Shown: positions 1 through 5,352 of the stretch, in pieces
Position numbering within the stretch: position 1 is the first letter of the stretch
How the letters are laid out: each line of letters opens with the position of its first letter
Assembly: GCA_017400025.1 (NCBI GenBank)
Contig: JAFQAF010000373.1
Location: forward strand, 1 to 5,352
Length of the DNA stretch: 5,352 nt
DNA from: Oscillospiraceae bacterium
GTDB taxonomy: Bacteria; Bacillota_A; Clostridia; Oscillospirales; Ruminococcaceae
Reading direction: 5' to 3'
Translations under genes and position numbers: made by a program
The notes under the pieces: generated by a model
Told to the model about the DNA's origin: nothing
Database searches by the model: none
Seen by the model: the letters and a program-made list of their open reading frames with translations, nothing else

Positions 1-93
1 GGTCCTTGGAAAATGATTGGTGGAATGAATAAGAATCATCCATCCGAAGACGAAATCAGCAATGCCGTAAAGTTTTTTGCATCATTATTTTGA
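1..93 (+). CDS. C-terminal fragment of an unidentified protein (5' end outside window)
   Basis: The first reading frame is open from base 1 and ends at a TGA at 91-93, giving 30 residues that start GPWKMIGGMNKNHPSEDEIS and finish NAVKFFASLF. The codons look like ordinary coding sequence, and the end fits a short amphipathic final helix. The HPSEDEI-x-x-A stretch followed by a helix loosely resembles the C-terminus of WrbA-type flavodoxin/NAD(P)H:quinone oxidoreductases, where a PSE-x-E-L-x-x-A motif precedes the last helix. This is a recollection-level similarity over about 15 residues and too weak for a name. The gene runs towards the minus-strand hydrolase gene and would share the intergenic hairpin at 236-264. 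No ribosome binding site or start is visible because the 5' end is missing. Confidence 0.55.
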   Translation, partial: GPWKMIGGMNKNHPSEDEISNAVKFFASLF

Positions 94-235
94 AAAATAC
101 TCCTTGCTAAACATCAATAAGTCAACTATTAGGAAAATTCCAATTTATCCAACAGACATAAGTTCACCTTTCCATACAATGCTTTGAACTGCACATTGAA
201 TTAAGTTTTATAATGTGATATTACAGAATACAAAA
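94..235. other. AT-rich convergent intergenic gap, no gene seen
   Basis: This gap lies between the end of the left-edge gene and the terminator hairpin of the convergent hydrolase gene. It is strongly AT-rich, has stops in all frames and no ribosome binding site followed by an open frame. A TATAAT hexamer at 209-214 has a partial TTGAAC at 184-189, but the 19-nt spacing is poor and the hairpin follows within about 25 nt, so I do not call a promoter. No strong hairpin specific to the left-edge gene is visible. Confidence 0.6.
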
Positions 236-264
236 TCCTCCCTGCGAAAATTTTGCAGGGAGGA
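236..264 (-). terminator. Rho-independent terminator of the C26 hydrolase gene
   Basis: Two perfect 10-nt arms (TCCTCCCTGC at 236-245 and GCAGGGAGGA at 255-264) enclose a 9-nt loop. Read on the minus strand, the GC-rich stem is followed directly by TTTTGTATTCTG, a short U-rich tail. It begins 20 nt beyond the stop codon of the hydrolase gene, the usual place for an intrinsic terminator. On the plus strand the stem is followed by TAACTGTTTTG, a poor tail, so it may also slow plus-strand transcription from the left-edge gene but is best assigned to the minus strand. Confidence 0.85.
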
Positions 265-283
265 TAACTGTTTTGTATAAGAA

Positions 284-1027
284 TTATTTGTTTTCTTTTC
301 TTGCAATACATTCATTTACAAATTCTTTCAGTATTGCGTCCATACGTGGATTGTAGTCCATCATTTCAGGGTGCCACTGGTATACGCGTACCCAGGCGCC
401 GTCTTTGTCATAGTACCAGCTTTCGCACAAGCCGTCTGTTGCATAGGCCATTGGTTTCACTTCCGGGCCCAGTGTCTTGAAGCCCTGGTGATGTGTGCTA
501 TTTACGCCGATGTGGTCCACATTGCCCATCAGTTTGTACAGAGGTGTGCCAGGAATCAGCTGTACTTCGTGGCTGTTTTCGCCTTTTGTTCTGTACAGGT
601 CAGGGTGATTGATTTTATCGCCGAACTGTGTTTTCAGGTCCTGGTACAGTGTACCGCCAAAATGCACTGTCATCAGCTGGCTGCCGCGGCATACTGCCAT
701 AACTGGCTTGTTCAGCTTCAGTGCGGCTTTTATCAGATTCAGGTCTGCTACGTCTCTGTCCGGTTCAATATCGCCGCAGCAAGGCAGTTTTTCTTCGCCA
801 TACTGTGCAGGGTCCACGTCTGCGCCGCCGGTTACAAACAGGCCGTCGCACTGTGCCATAAATTCCAGAGCGTCTTCTTCAGAAAGGAAAGGCACTACCA
901 CTGGAATTGCACCGCGGTCTGCAAGGCTGTAAATTTCAGCTTTGCTGTTGGAGAATGTGGAATGTTCAAAAGGCAGATTTTTAAAATCAGTCTTGGATGA
1001 TGTTAATGCTATAACAGGTTTTTTCAT
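284..1027 (-). CDS. Gamma-glutamyl-GABA hydrolase family protein (peptidase C26, class I glutamine amidotransferase fold)
   Basis: A 247-residue cytosolic enzyme of the usual length for the PuuD/C26 family, which hydrolyses gamma-glutamyl amide bonds such as gamma-glutamyl-GABA in putrescine breakdown. The full catalytic set is visible. GGADVDP (67-73) forms the oxyanion-side loop, and VCRGSQ carries the nucleophile Cys113 on its elbow. VNSTHHQG (175-182) is the conserved substrate-side block, and QWHPE supplies His219 and Glu221. The RD at 91-92 before the helix leading to the nucleophile strand also fits the family. The ATG is secured by AAGGAGG at 1036-1042, 8 nt upstream, and by a strong promoter behind it. 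It is flanked by terminators on both sides, so it is probably monocistronic. No putrescine or GABA genes lie nearby, so the true substrate is unknown and I withhold the name puuD. An unusual Cys-Cys pair (83-84) sits in the loop before the RD. Family assignment is firm; the substrate is inference. Confidence 0.95.
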   Translation of the reverse strand: MKKPVIALTSSKTDFKNLPFEHSTFSNSKAEIYSLADRGAIPVVVPFLSEEDALEFMAQCDGLFVTGGADVDPAQYGEEKLPCCGDIEPDRDVADLNLIKAALKLNKPVMAVCRGSQLMTVHFGGTLYQDLKTQFGDKINHPDLYRTKGENSHEVQLIPGTPLYKLMGNVDHIGVNSTHHQGFKTLGPEVKPMAYATDGLCESWYYDKDGAWVRVYQWHPEMMDYNPRMDAILKEFVNECIARKENK

Positions 1028-1035
1028 GGTAAAAA

Positions 1036-1042
1036 CCTCCTT
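1036..1042 (-). promoter_or_regulatory. Strong Shine-Dalgarno site of the C26 hydrolase gene
   Basis: Minus-strand AAGGAGG, fully complementary to the 16S rRNA 3' end, 8 nt before the ATG. It fixes this start codon and, with the promoter behind it, suggests good expression. Confidence 0.9.
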
Positions 1043-1059
1043 GTCTTATTTCTGCTTTC

Positions 1060-1088
1060 ATTATAATTTCAACTTTTATCGATTTCAA
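1060..1088 (-). promoter_or_regulatory. Near-consensus sigma-A type promoter of the C26 hydrolase gene
   Basis: On the minus strand the -35 box TTGAAA (1083-1088) and the -10 box TATAAT (1060-1065) are separated by exactly 17 nt, which is five of six and six of six matches to the housekeeping consensus. Transcription should start near 1052-1054, leaving a short leader of about 25 nt that contains the AAGGAGG ribosome binding site. No riboswitch or attenuator fits in so short a leader, so regulation, if any, would be by a protein at or near the promoter. Confidence 0.85.
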
Positions 1089-1103
1089 GTGATTTGTTAA
1101 AAG

Positions 1104-1142
1104 AAATACAAGCTGTTGCCCGGTTAGCTACAGCTTGTATTT
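1104..1142 (-). terminator. Perfect 13-bp inverted repeat, probable recG terminator
   Basis: Arms AAATACAAGCTGT (1104-1116) and ACAGCTTGTATTT (1130-1142) match perfectly around a 13-nt loop. On the minus strand the stem is followed by CTTTTAAC, so the 3' arm merges into a U-rich tail (ATTTCTTTT), as in an intrinsic terminator. On the plus strand it is followed by GATAAAAATAC, which has no U-tract. It lies 77 nt beyond the recG stop and only 15 nt before the -35 box of the next gene, insulating the two units. The stem is AT-rich (4 G/C of 13), weaker than typical, so a role as a protein-binding dyad for the adjacent promoter cannot be excluded. Confidence 0.7.
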
Positions 1143-1218
1143 GATAAAAATACAAAAACATACCATTGTGTTTTATATATACACAAATATACCGTTTCAG
1201 TATTCAATATTTAAATAT

Positions 1219-3246
1219 TTATAGCGTGATACTTTCAAACATTCGGGCAGTTTTTGCCTTTATGGCAGGGTAGGCAGACAGGTCCGGGCTGGCTTTCAGT
1301 ATATTCAGCGCCGCTTCCTTTGCCCGCTGTGTCAGCTCTATGTCACTGCACAGCCCTGCTGTTTTCATCACCGGCAGGCCGTGCTGCCTGTTGCCGAAAA
1401 AGTCCCCGGGGCCTCTGTTTTCCAGGTCATACTGGCTCACTGCAAAGCCGGAAGAGTTGGCTACCATAAATTTCAGTCTTTCCTGTACGTTTGGGTTCTG
1501 TTTGTCCGACACCAGTATGCACCAGCTCTGCACCTGGCCTCTGCCTACACGGCCACGCAGCTGGTGCAGTGCGGAAAGACCGTATCTTTCGGCGTTTTCT
1601 ATTATCATCAGTACGGCATTTGGCACGTCCACACCCACTTCCACAACAGTGGTGGAGCACAGTATGTCAATCTTCCCGGCGGAAAATGCGGCCATAATCC
1701 GGTCTTTTTCCGCGGCCTTCATCTTGCCGTGAAGCATCGCCACACGGGCACGGGGCAGCATGGGGCGCACCACCTCTTCGCAGTATTTTGTCACGGACTG
1801 CAGGTCTGTCATTGTTTCGTTTTCGTCTATTGCAGGCAGTACGATATAGCACTGGTAGCCCTCTTTTATATGCTGGCCCACAAAGCCGAACATTCGCCGC
1901 CTTTTGTCTGTGCCCACCAGCAGGGTTTTCACCGGCTTGCGGCCTTTTGGCATTTCGTCTATCACGCTTATCTGCATACCGGCATATATTATCATAGCCA
2001 GTGTGCGGGGTATAGGTGTGGCACTCATTACCAGCACGTGTGGGTTTTCTCCCTTGCTGCCGGCAATGTTTCTCTGGTTTACGCCAAAGCGGTGCTGTTC
2101 GTCGGTCACAACCAGCCCCAGGTTTTTAAAGTTTACCTTGTCGGAAAGTATTGCATGGGTGCCGATAAGTATGTCTATTTCGCCATTCTGCAGTTTTTCT
2201 ATGGTTTCACGCTTTTCCTTTGCCTTCAGGCTGGCTGTCAGCAGACCTGTCCTTACACCGAAAGGTGACAGCATTTTTGACACGTTGGCATAATGCTGGT
2301 TTGCCAGTATTTCGGTAGGTGCCATCATACAGGACTGCCATCCGTTTTTGCACATGCAGTACATCGCCCCCACCGCCACCAGGGTTTTGCCACTGCCCAC
2401 GTCCCCCTGTACCAGGCGGTTCATTGCATTGCCGGATTTAAAATCCAGCAGAATATCCTTCAACGCATTGAACTGTGCATTGGTCGGTGTGTAGGGCAGG
2501 CTGTGGAGAAAGTCATCTATGTTCACAGTTTTTACCGACACATTGCTCCTGTGCCTCTGCAGCCCGTTCAGCAGGTGCATACCCAGCTGCAGGCTGAACA
2601 GTTCGTCAAAGGCCAGGCGGCGTGTAGCGGCCGCAAGGTCAGAATTGTTTTTCGGGAAATGTATATTCTTCAGCGCTGTATATAAGTCTGGCAGTCCGTT
2701 TTCCTGCAGGATGTCCTGCGGCATAAAGTCCGGCAGACTGTCCACAAGGCTGAAAGCATTTGAAATTATGTTGGATACCACCTTGGCAGACAGGCCTGCA
2801 GTCAGCGGATATACTGCACGGCGTGTGAGAGGGGAGTCCGCCGGGATAAAAGCAGGGGTGGTCATCTGTCTGTTCAGCATACTGCCGCCGGCTTTGCCCC
2901 AGAAGATGTATTCACGGCCAACCTCCAGCTGTTTTACGGTGTACTCCGTATTGAAAAATACCAGCTCCAGACGAGCGGTTTCATCTGCGCACAGCACCTT
3001 GAAAAGAGTTCTGCCGCCACTTATTCTCACACCGCTTCCGGCCTGCAGCACTGTAGCCTTTATGGCACAGGCTTCGTCGTAAGGGGCAAAGGCCACCTGA
3101 TAGGGGTCAGAGTAATCCACATATCTTCTGGGCAGCAGGTACAGCAGGTCTTCCACGTCAAAAACCCCCAGCCTGTTCAGCTGGAGTGCCCTTTTTTCAC
3201 CTACGCCTTTCAGATAACGTATATCCTGACTGAGAATACTGTCCAT
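1219..3246 (-). CDS. recG: ATP-dependent DNA helicase RecG
   Basis: A complete 675-residue superfamily 2 helicase, the normal length for RecG. It remodels stalled replication forks and branch-migrates Holliday junctions and D- or R-loops in the cytosol. The N-terminus has a helix-hairpin-helix-like KGVGEKRA (13-20), followed by the OB-fold wedge domain (about 60-150) that splits the junction. The motor carries Walker A GDVGSGKT (281-288), the DEQH box TDEQHRFG (381-388), motif III SATPIPRT (408-415), STTVVEVGVDVPNA (531-544) and motif VI HQLRGRVGRG (561-570). The C-terminal TRG region needed for translocation is intact, with its core DLENRGPGDFFGNRQHG at 607-623. An in-frame TGA two codons upstream makes this ATG the first possible start, and residues align naturally with other RecG N-termini. 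The Shine-Dalgarno is unusually close to the start. It is transcribed away from the glutaredoxin-like gene and seems to be a single-gene unit ending at the 1104-1142 hairpin. No frameshift or missing motif is seen. Confidence 0.98.
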   Translation of the reverse strand: MDSILSQDIRYLKGVGEKRALQLNRLGVFDVEDLLYLLPRRYVDYSDPYQVAFAPYDEACAIKATVLQAGSGVRISGGRTLFKVLCADETARLELVFFNTEYTVKQLEVGREYIFWGKAGGSMLNRQMTTPAFIPADSPLTRRAVYPLTAGLSAKVVSNIISNAFSLVDSLPDFMPQDILQENGLPDLYTALKNIHFPKNNSDLAAATRRLAFDELFSLQLGMHLLNGLQRHRSNVSVKTVNIDDFLHSLPYTPTNAQFNALKDILLDFKSGNAMNRLVQGDVGSGKTLVAVGAMYCMCKNGWQSCMMAPTEILANQHYANVSKMLSPFGVRTGLLTASLKAKEKRETIEKLQNGEIDILIGTHAILSDKVNFKNLGLVVTDEQHRFGVNQRNIAGSKGENPHVLVMSATPIPRTLAMIIYAGMQISVIDEMPKGRKPVKTLLVGTDKRRRMFGFVGQHIKEGYQCYIVLPAIDENETMTDLQSVTKYCEEVVRPMLPRARVAMLHGKMKAAEKDRIMAAFSAGKIDILCSTTVVEVGVDVPNAVLMIIENAERYGLSALHQLRGRVGRGQVQSWCILVSDKQNPNVQERLKFMVANSSGFAVSQYDLENRGPGDFFGNRQHGLPVMKTAGLCSDIELTQRAKEAALNILKASPDLSAYPAIKAKTARMFESITL

Positions 3247-3249
3247 ATG

Positions 3250-3254
3250 CCCTC
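3250..3254 (-). promoter_or_regulatory. Closely spaced Shine-Dalgarno site of recG
   Basis: Minus-strand GAGGG lies only 3 nt before the ATG, shorter than the usual 5-9 nt. No better site lies upstream and no other start is possible between the in-frame TGA and this ATG, so translation initiation of recG may be weak by design. Confidence 0.55.
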
Positions 3255-3334
3255 ACAAATCAATTGATAGATATATTTTATCATAAACTGACGTTAAAAA
3301 TAAATGGTTTTACTTTAAATTTATATCTGTAATA

Positions 3335-3343
3335 TGATATACT
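3335..3343 (+). promoter_or_regulatory. Candidate extended -10 promoter for the glutaredoxin-like gene
   Basis: TGATATACT matches the extended -10 pattern TG-n-TATAAT with one mismatch in the hexamer (3338-3343). A weak TTAAAT (3315-3320) sits 17 nt upstream as a -35. A start near 3350 would give a leader of about 24 nt including the GGAG ribosome binding site. A perfect TATAAT at 3355-3360 is too close to the start codon to serve. The region is so AT-rich that chance matches are likely. Confidence 0.4.
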
Positions 3344-3373
3344 TATACCATATATATAATTTTGGAGAAAAAT

Positions 3374-3637
3374 ATGAAAAGCATCACTTATTTTTATCTC
3401 AAGGGCTGCCCCTACTGCAAAAAGGCAGAGGAATACCTGAACCGGCTGCTGGAGGAAAATCCGCAGTACCGCCGGCTGGAAATCCACTGGATAGATGAAA
3501 ATGAAAACCCGGAATACTGCGACCTTATGGATTATTTCTATGTACCCTGTTTCTATGTGGACGGGGTGAACAGACACGAAGGCCGTATAACAAAGGAAAA
3601 ACTTCAGTCTGTGCTTGAAATGGCACTGAATGAATAA
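3374..3637 (+). CDS. Small glutaredoxin-like (thioredoxin-fold) protein with CPYC active site
   Basis: An 87-residue cytosolic protein without signal peptide, the size of a single-domain glutaredoxin. After a first strand (ITYFYLKG, 4-11) comes the redox motif CPYC (Cys12, Cys15) at the head of helix 1, as in classic dithiol glutaredoxins. The VP at 57-58 is the cis-proline that faces the active site, and YVDGVNRHEG (61-70) is the following strand-turn. It should reduce or exchange disulfides or glutathione-like mixed disulfides; its partner is unknown. The ATG at 3374 is chosen because GGAG (3364-3367) lies 6 nt upstream. An in-frame TTG at 3362 would start inside that site and is unlikely. 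Two extra cysteines are present, Cys49 and Cys59; Cys59 directly follows the cis-proline, where Thr is common in related small clostridial proteins as I recall them. The next gene begins 15 nt after the stop, so the two are probably co-transcribed. Confidence 0.9.
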   Translation: MKSITYFYLKGCPYCKKAEEYLNRLLEENPQYRRLEIHWIDENENPEYCDLMDYFYVPCFYVDGVNRHEGRITKEKLQSVLEMALNE

Positions 3638-3642
3638 CATAC

Positions 3643-3648
3643 AGAGGA
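3643..3648 (+). promoter_or_regulatory. Shine-Dalgarno site of the DUF2142 membrane protein gene
   Basis: AGAGGA ends 4 nt before the ATG at 3653. It lies wholly in the 15-nt gap after the glutaredoxin-like gene, and no terminator or promoter intervenes, which supports one transcript with separate translation starts. Confidence 0.75.
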
Positions 3649-3652
3649 TTAA

Positions 3653-5352
3653 ATGAAAAAACTCAAGGAATTTTTAAACAGATACAGACACATACTGGCC
3701 ATGCTGTGTATACTCTGTGTATCTGCCGTTGTTTTCGGCTGGGTGGGGTACGCATCACTGCCCGATGCAGCCGCCCGCAGCGAAAGGGAAATAGTAAATG
3801 ATGACTATTCCGTGCTGACACAGGACATCACAGACCGGCAGGGTATAAAACAGAATATTTTTGTAAAAGGCGGTACAAAGCTGTACGGCATTTCTGCAAA
3901 TTTCCATATTTTCAACCGCGTACAGCATGGTACAGTTTTTGTGAACGTAGAGGACACAGCCGGCAATATCCTGGCTTCCTCTTCACGGGATATGACAACT
4001 GTTCTGGACAACACCTTCAAAGGCTTTATTTTTGACAATATGCTTTACAGTGCCGAAGATGCGGACTATGTGCTGCATATCGGCATACAGCCACAGACTG
4101 CGGAAGACCGTGTGGCACTGTGGAAAAGTGAAAAAGACTATGAAGGCTTTGCCCTTGAAGAAAACGGCCGGGAAGCTGCAGGTGCAATAGCACTGCAGTA
4201 TTATACACGCCATGTGGGCAGTGATGCATACGGATATTTTGCACTTATTGCAGCCATAGCTGTGGCCGGCCTTGAACTGGCTTATGTTCTGATTTTTATA
4301 AAGAAAGCAAAAATCCACAATATATTTGCAGTGCTTTCAATAACTATCGGCATGCTGTTCTGCCTGTTTACTCCTGTAAACGGCGGACCGGACGAATATG
4401 TTCATTTTGCATCTTCCTACAAAATTTCATCGGAAATGACAGGCGGGGAAAACATAGTTTCCCAGTATTATCTCCGTGTCAGGGAATGTGATACAGTTAT
4501 AGACTACAATGCGCCTGTTGATTACAATCCTTTCTCATTCCAGAATATATTCAGCGGTCTGGGGGATAAAGCCCCTGTCGAAACGGAATATGTAAATGTC
4601 AAAGCAAGGTTTGTGGCGGCTTTCCCGTTGCTTTATTTCGTGCAGGCATTGGGCATTTCTGCTGCGCGTCTGCTGGGGCTGGGCTTTATACCTCTGTTTA
4701 TGATGGGCAGATTCTTCAACTTGCTGGCATATACAGCCGTTATATGGCTGGCAATAAAATTAATGCCGGTGCACAAAACCACAATGGCACTGTGTGCATT
4801 GCTGCCTATGTCCATGCAGCTGGCGGCCAGCTATTCCTATGACACATACATTATTGCGGTTTCACTGCTGTTCATAGCTTCGGTATTCCGTCTGGCCTAT
4901 GGGGTGGAAAAAATTGCAGCCAGGGATATGGTGCTGCCTCTGGTTACTCTCTGCCTGCTTGCTCCTGCAAAAACAATCTATATTGTCACAGGTGCACTGC
5001 TGTTTATAATCCCGGACAAAAAGTTCGGCAACAGGGCAAAGGCCTGGACGGCAAAACTTGGCATAATTGCAGTGGCGGCGGTTTTCTGGCTCAGTGTAAA
5101 TGCAAACCGGCTGGGCGGTGTCATCACATCACGCCCGGTGCAGTCTTCAAAGGATTTGTCCGCCCTTGAAAACAAGGTGCAGACAGAAACTGTAAAAGAT
5201 GAAACAGCAAAGCAGAATAACACTGCACAGGAACAGCAGCGCCTTTATCCCTTTGATATCTTTATGGCCGCAAACCCACGGCCGGAAGAAGACCTTTTCT
5301 GGGACCCTGAAGGGGATTTACAGCCAAACGGGGACAGCAAATATTATTTCAC
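3653..5352 (+). CDS. DUF2142-family multi-pass membrane protein with N-terminal extracytoplasmic domain (3' end outside window)
   Basis: The frame is open from this ATG to the window end, giving 566 residues with no stop. A lysine- and arginine-rich start precedes TM1 (about 13-33). Residues 34-192 are soluble and rich in short strands (for example LYGISANFHIF, 78-87 region, and GTVFVNVEDTAGNILASS, 93-110), suggesting a jelly-roll-like outer domain. TM2 (195-216) ends in KKAK, and TM3 (223-241) leads to PDEYVHF (246-252), the loop motif I associate with DUF2142. Further membrane segments lie near 319-343, 345-370, 376-416 (including a SYD at 395-397 also typical of the family), 426-453 and 466-486. 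A hydrophilic Gln/Glu/Lys-rich loop follows (about 497-530). Charges agree with N-in, outer domain outside and the PDE loop outside. DUF2142 proteins have no settled function; the fold resembles GT-C glycosyltransferases, and members are often near cell-envelope polysaccharide genes. Enzyme activity here is inference. It is probably co-transcribed with the glutaredoxin-like gene. Confidence 0.85.
   Translation, partial: MKKLKEFLNRYRHILAMLCILCVSAVVFGWVGYASLPDAAARSEREIVNDDYSVLTQDITDRQGIKQNIFVKGGTKLYGISANFHIFNRVQHGTVFVNVEDTAGNILASSSRDMTTVLDNTFKGFIFDNMLYSAEDADYVLHIGIQPQTAEDRVALWKSEKDYEGFALEENGREAAGAIALQYYTRHVGSDAYGYFALIAAIAVAGLELAYVLIFIKKAKIHNIFAVLSITIGMLFCLFTPVNGGPDEYVHFASSYKISSEMTGGENIVSQYYLRVRECDTVIDYNAPVDYNPFSFQNIFSGLGDKAPVETEYVNVKARFVAAFPLLYFVQALGISAARLLGLGFIPLFMMGRFFNLLAYTAVIWLAIKLMPVHKTTMALCALLPMSMQLAASYSYDTYIIAVSLLFIASVFRLAYGVEKIAARDMVLPLVTLCLLAPAKTIYIVTGALLFIIPDKKFGNRAKAWTAKLGIIAVAAVFWLSVNANRLGGVITSRPVQSSKDLSALENKVQTETVKDETAKQNNTAQEQQRLYPFDIFMAANPRPEEDLFWDPEGDLQPNGDSKYYF

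Larger units (their letters stand above)
3247..3373. promoter_or_regulatory. AT-rich divergent intergenic region between recG and the glutaredoxin-like gene
   Basis: This region of about 125 bp must hold the promoters of both divergent units. For recG, minus-strand hexamers TATGAT (3280-3285) and the overlapping TAAAAT (3275-3280) are possible -10 boxes, but no acceptable -35 sits at 16-18 nt, so the recG promoter stays undefined. A 10-bp palindrome, ATCAATTGAT (3259-3268), lies between these and the recG start. Runs of alternating AT (3351-3360) would make the DNA easy to melt. Confidence 0.6.

Noticed and set aside
184..214. A promoter-like TTGAAC and TATAAT pair on the plus strand before the 236-264 hairpin, suggestive of a tiny RNA gene
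   Set aside because: Spacing of 19 nt is poor, the transcript would be under 50 nt, and the hairpin has no U-tract on the plus strand. Chance in AT-rich DNA is more likely.
371..1000. A 209-codon plus-strand open frame antisense to the C26 hydrolase gene
   Set aside because: It lies within a gene with a complete catalytic set, its own promoter and ribosome binding site. The antisense product is Cys/His/Phe-rich and lacks a ribosome binding site.
1206..1219. Palindrome AATATTTAAATATT just beyond the recG stop
   Set aside because: It is made only of A and T in an AT-rich stretch, so it is expected by chance and too weak for a terminator.
1381..2268. A 295-codon plus-strand open frame antisense to recG, with other shorter ones nearby
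   Set aside because: It is fully inside recG, whose every helicase motif is intact. Its translation is rich in His, Cys, Gln and Tyr with no recognisable domain, the usual signature of an antisense shadow.
3362..3364. TTG as an upstream start for the glutaredoxin-like gene
   Set aside because: It overlaps the GGAG ribosome binding site that serves the ATG at 3374 and has no ribosome binding site of its own.
3281..3640. A 119-codon minus-strand open frame across the glutaredoxin-like gene and the intergenic region
   Set aside because: It is antisense to a gene with a clear CPYC motif and ribosome binding site, and has no domain of its own.
3983..4318. Minus-strand open frames within the DUF2142 gene
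   Set aside because: The plus-strand frame is continuous for 566 codons with a coherent membrane topology and family motif; the minus-strand frames are shadows.

Overview
The window looks like an ordinary chromosomal stretch from a low-to-mid-GC Firmicute of the class Clostridia, probably an Oscillospiraceae or Lachnospiraceae relative. This rests on AT-rich intergenic DNA with Gram-positive style signals (AAGGAGG ribosome binding sites, a TTGAAA/TATAAT promoter), coding DNA that favours CAG and CTG but also uses ATA, and the type of proteins encoded. The assignment to a family is an impression from protein style, not a search result. There is no mobile element, CRISPR array, RNA gene or origin that I can support.

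Layout, left to right. Positions 1-93 carry the last 30 codons of a plus-strand gene cut off by the window edge. After an AT-rich gap comes a terminator hairpin (236-264) serving the minus-strand gene at 284-1027, a class I glutamine amidotransferase-like hydrolase of the peptidase C26 (gamma-glutamyl-GABA hydrolase, PuuD-like) family. That gene has its own near-consensus promoter (1060-1088) and a strong ribosome binding site. Next to the promoter, a perfect 13-bp inverted repeat (1104-1142) looks like the terminator of recG, the full-length RecG branch-migration helicase at 1219-3246 on the minus strand. A compact AT-rich divergent region (3247-3373) separates recG from two plus-strand genes. 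These are a small CPYC glutaredoxin-like protein (3374-3637) and, 15 nt further on, a large multi-pass membrane protein (from 3653, running off the right edge) that I place in the DUF2142 family by its PDE-x-x-HF loop motif and its downstream transmembrane pattern.

Functionally the genes are mixed. RecG handles stalled forks and recombination intermediates. The C26 hydrolase probably cleaves a gamma-glutamyl compound and stands alone as its own transcription unit. The glutaredoxin-like protein and the DUF2142 protein are probably co-transcribed, but this does not by itself prove a shared pathway. The least understood object is the DUF2142 protein. It has an extra, apparently extracytoplasmic beta-rich domain of about 160 residues between its first two membrane segments, and an acidic PDE motif on the next outer loop, as expected of a GT-C-like membrane enzyme. 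I found no clear evidence of a wholly new multi-gene system.
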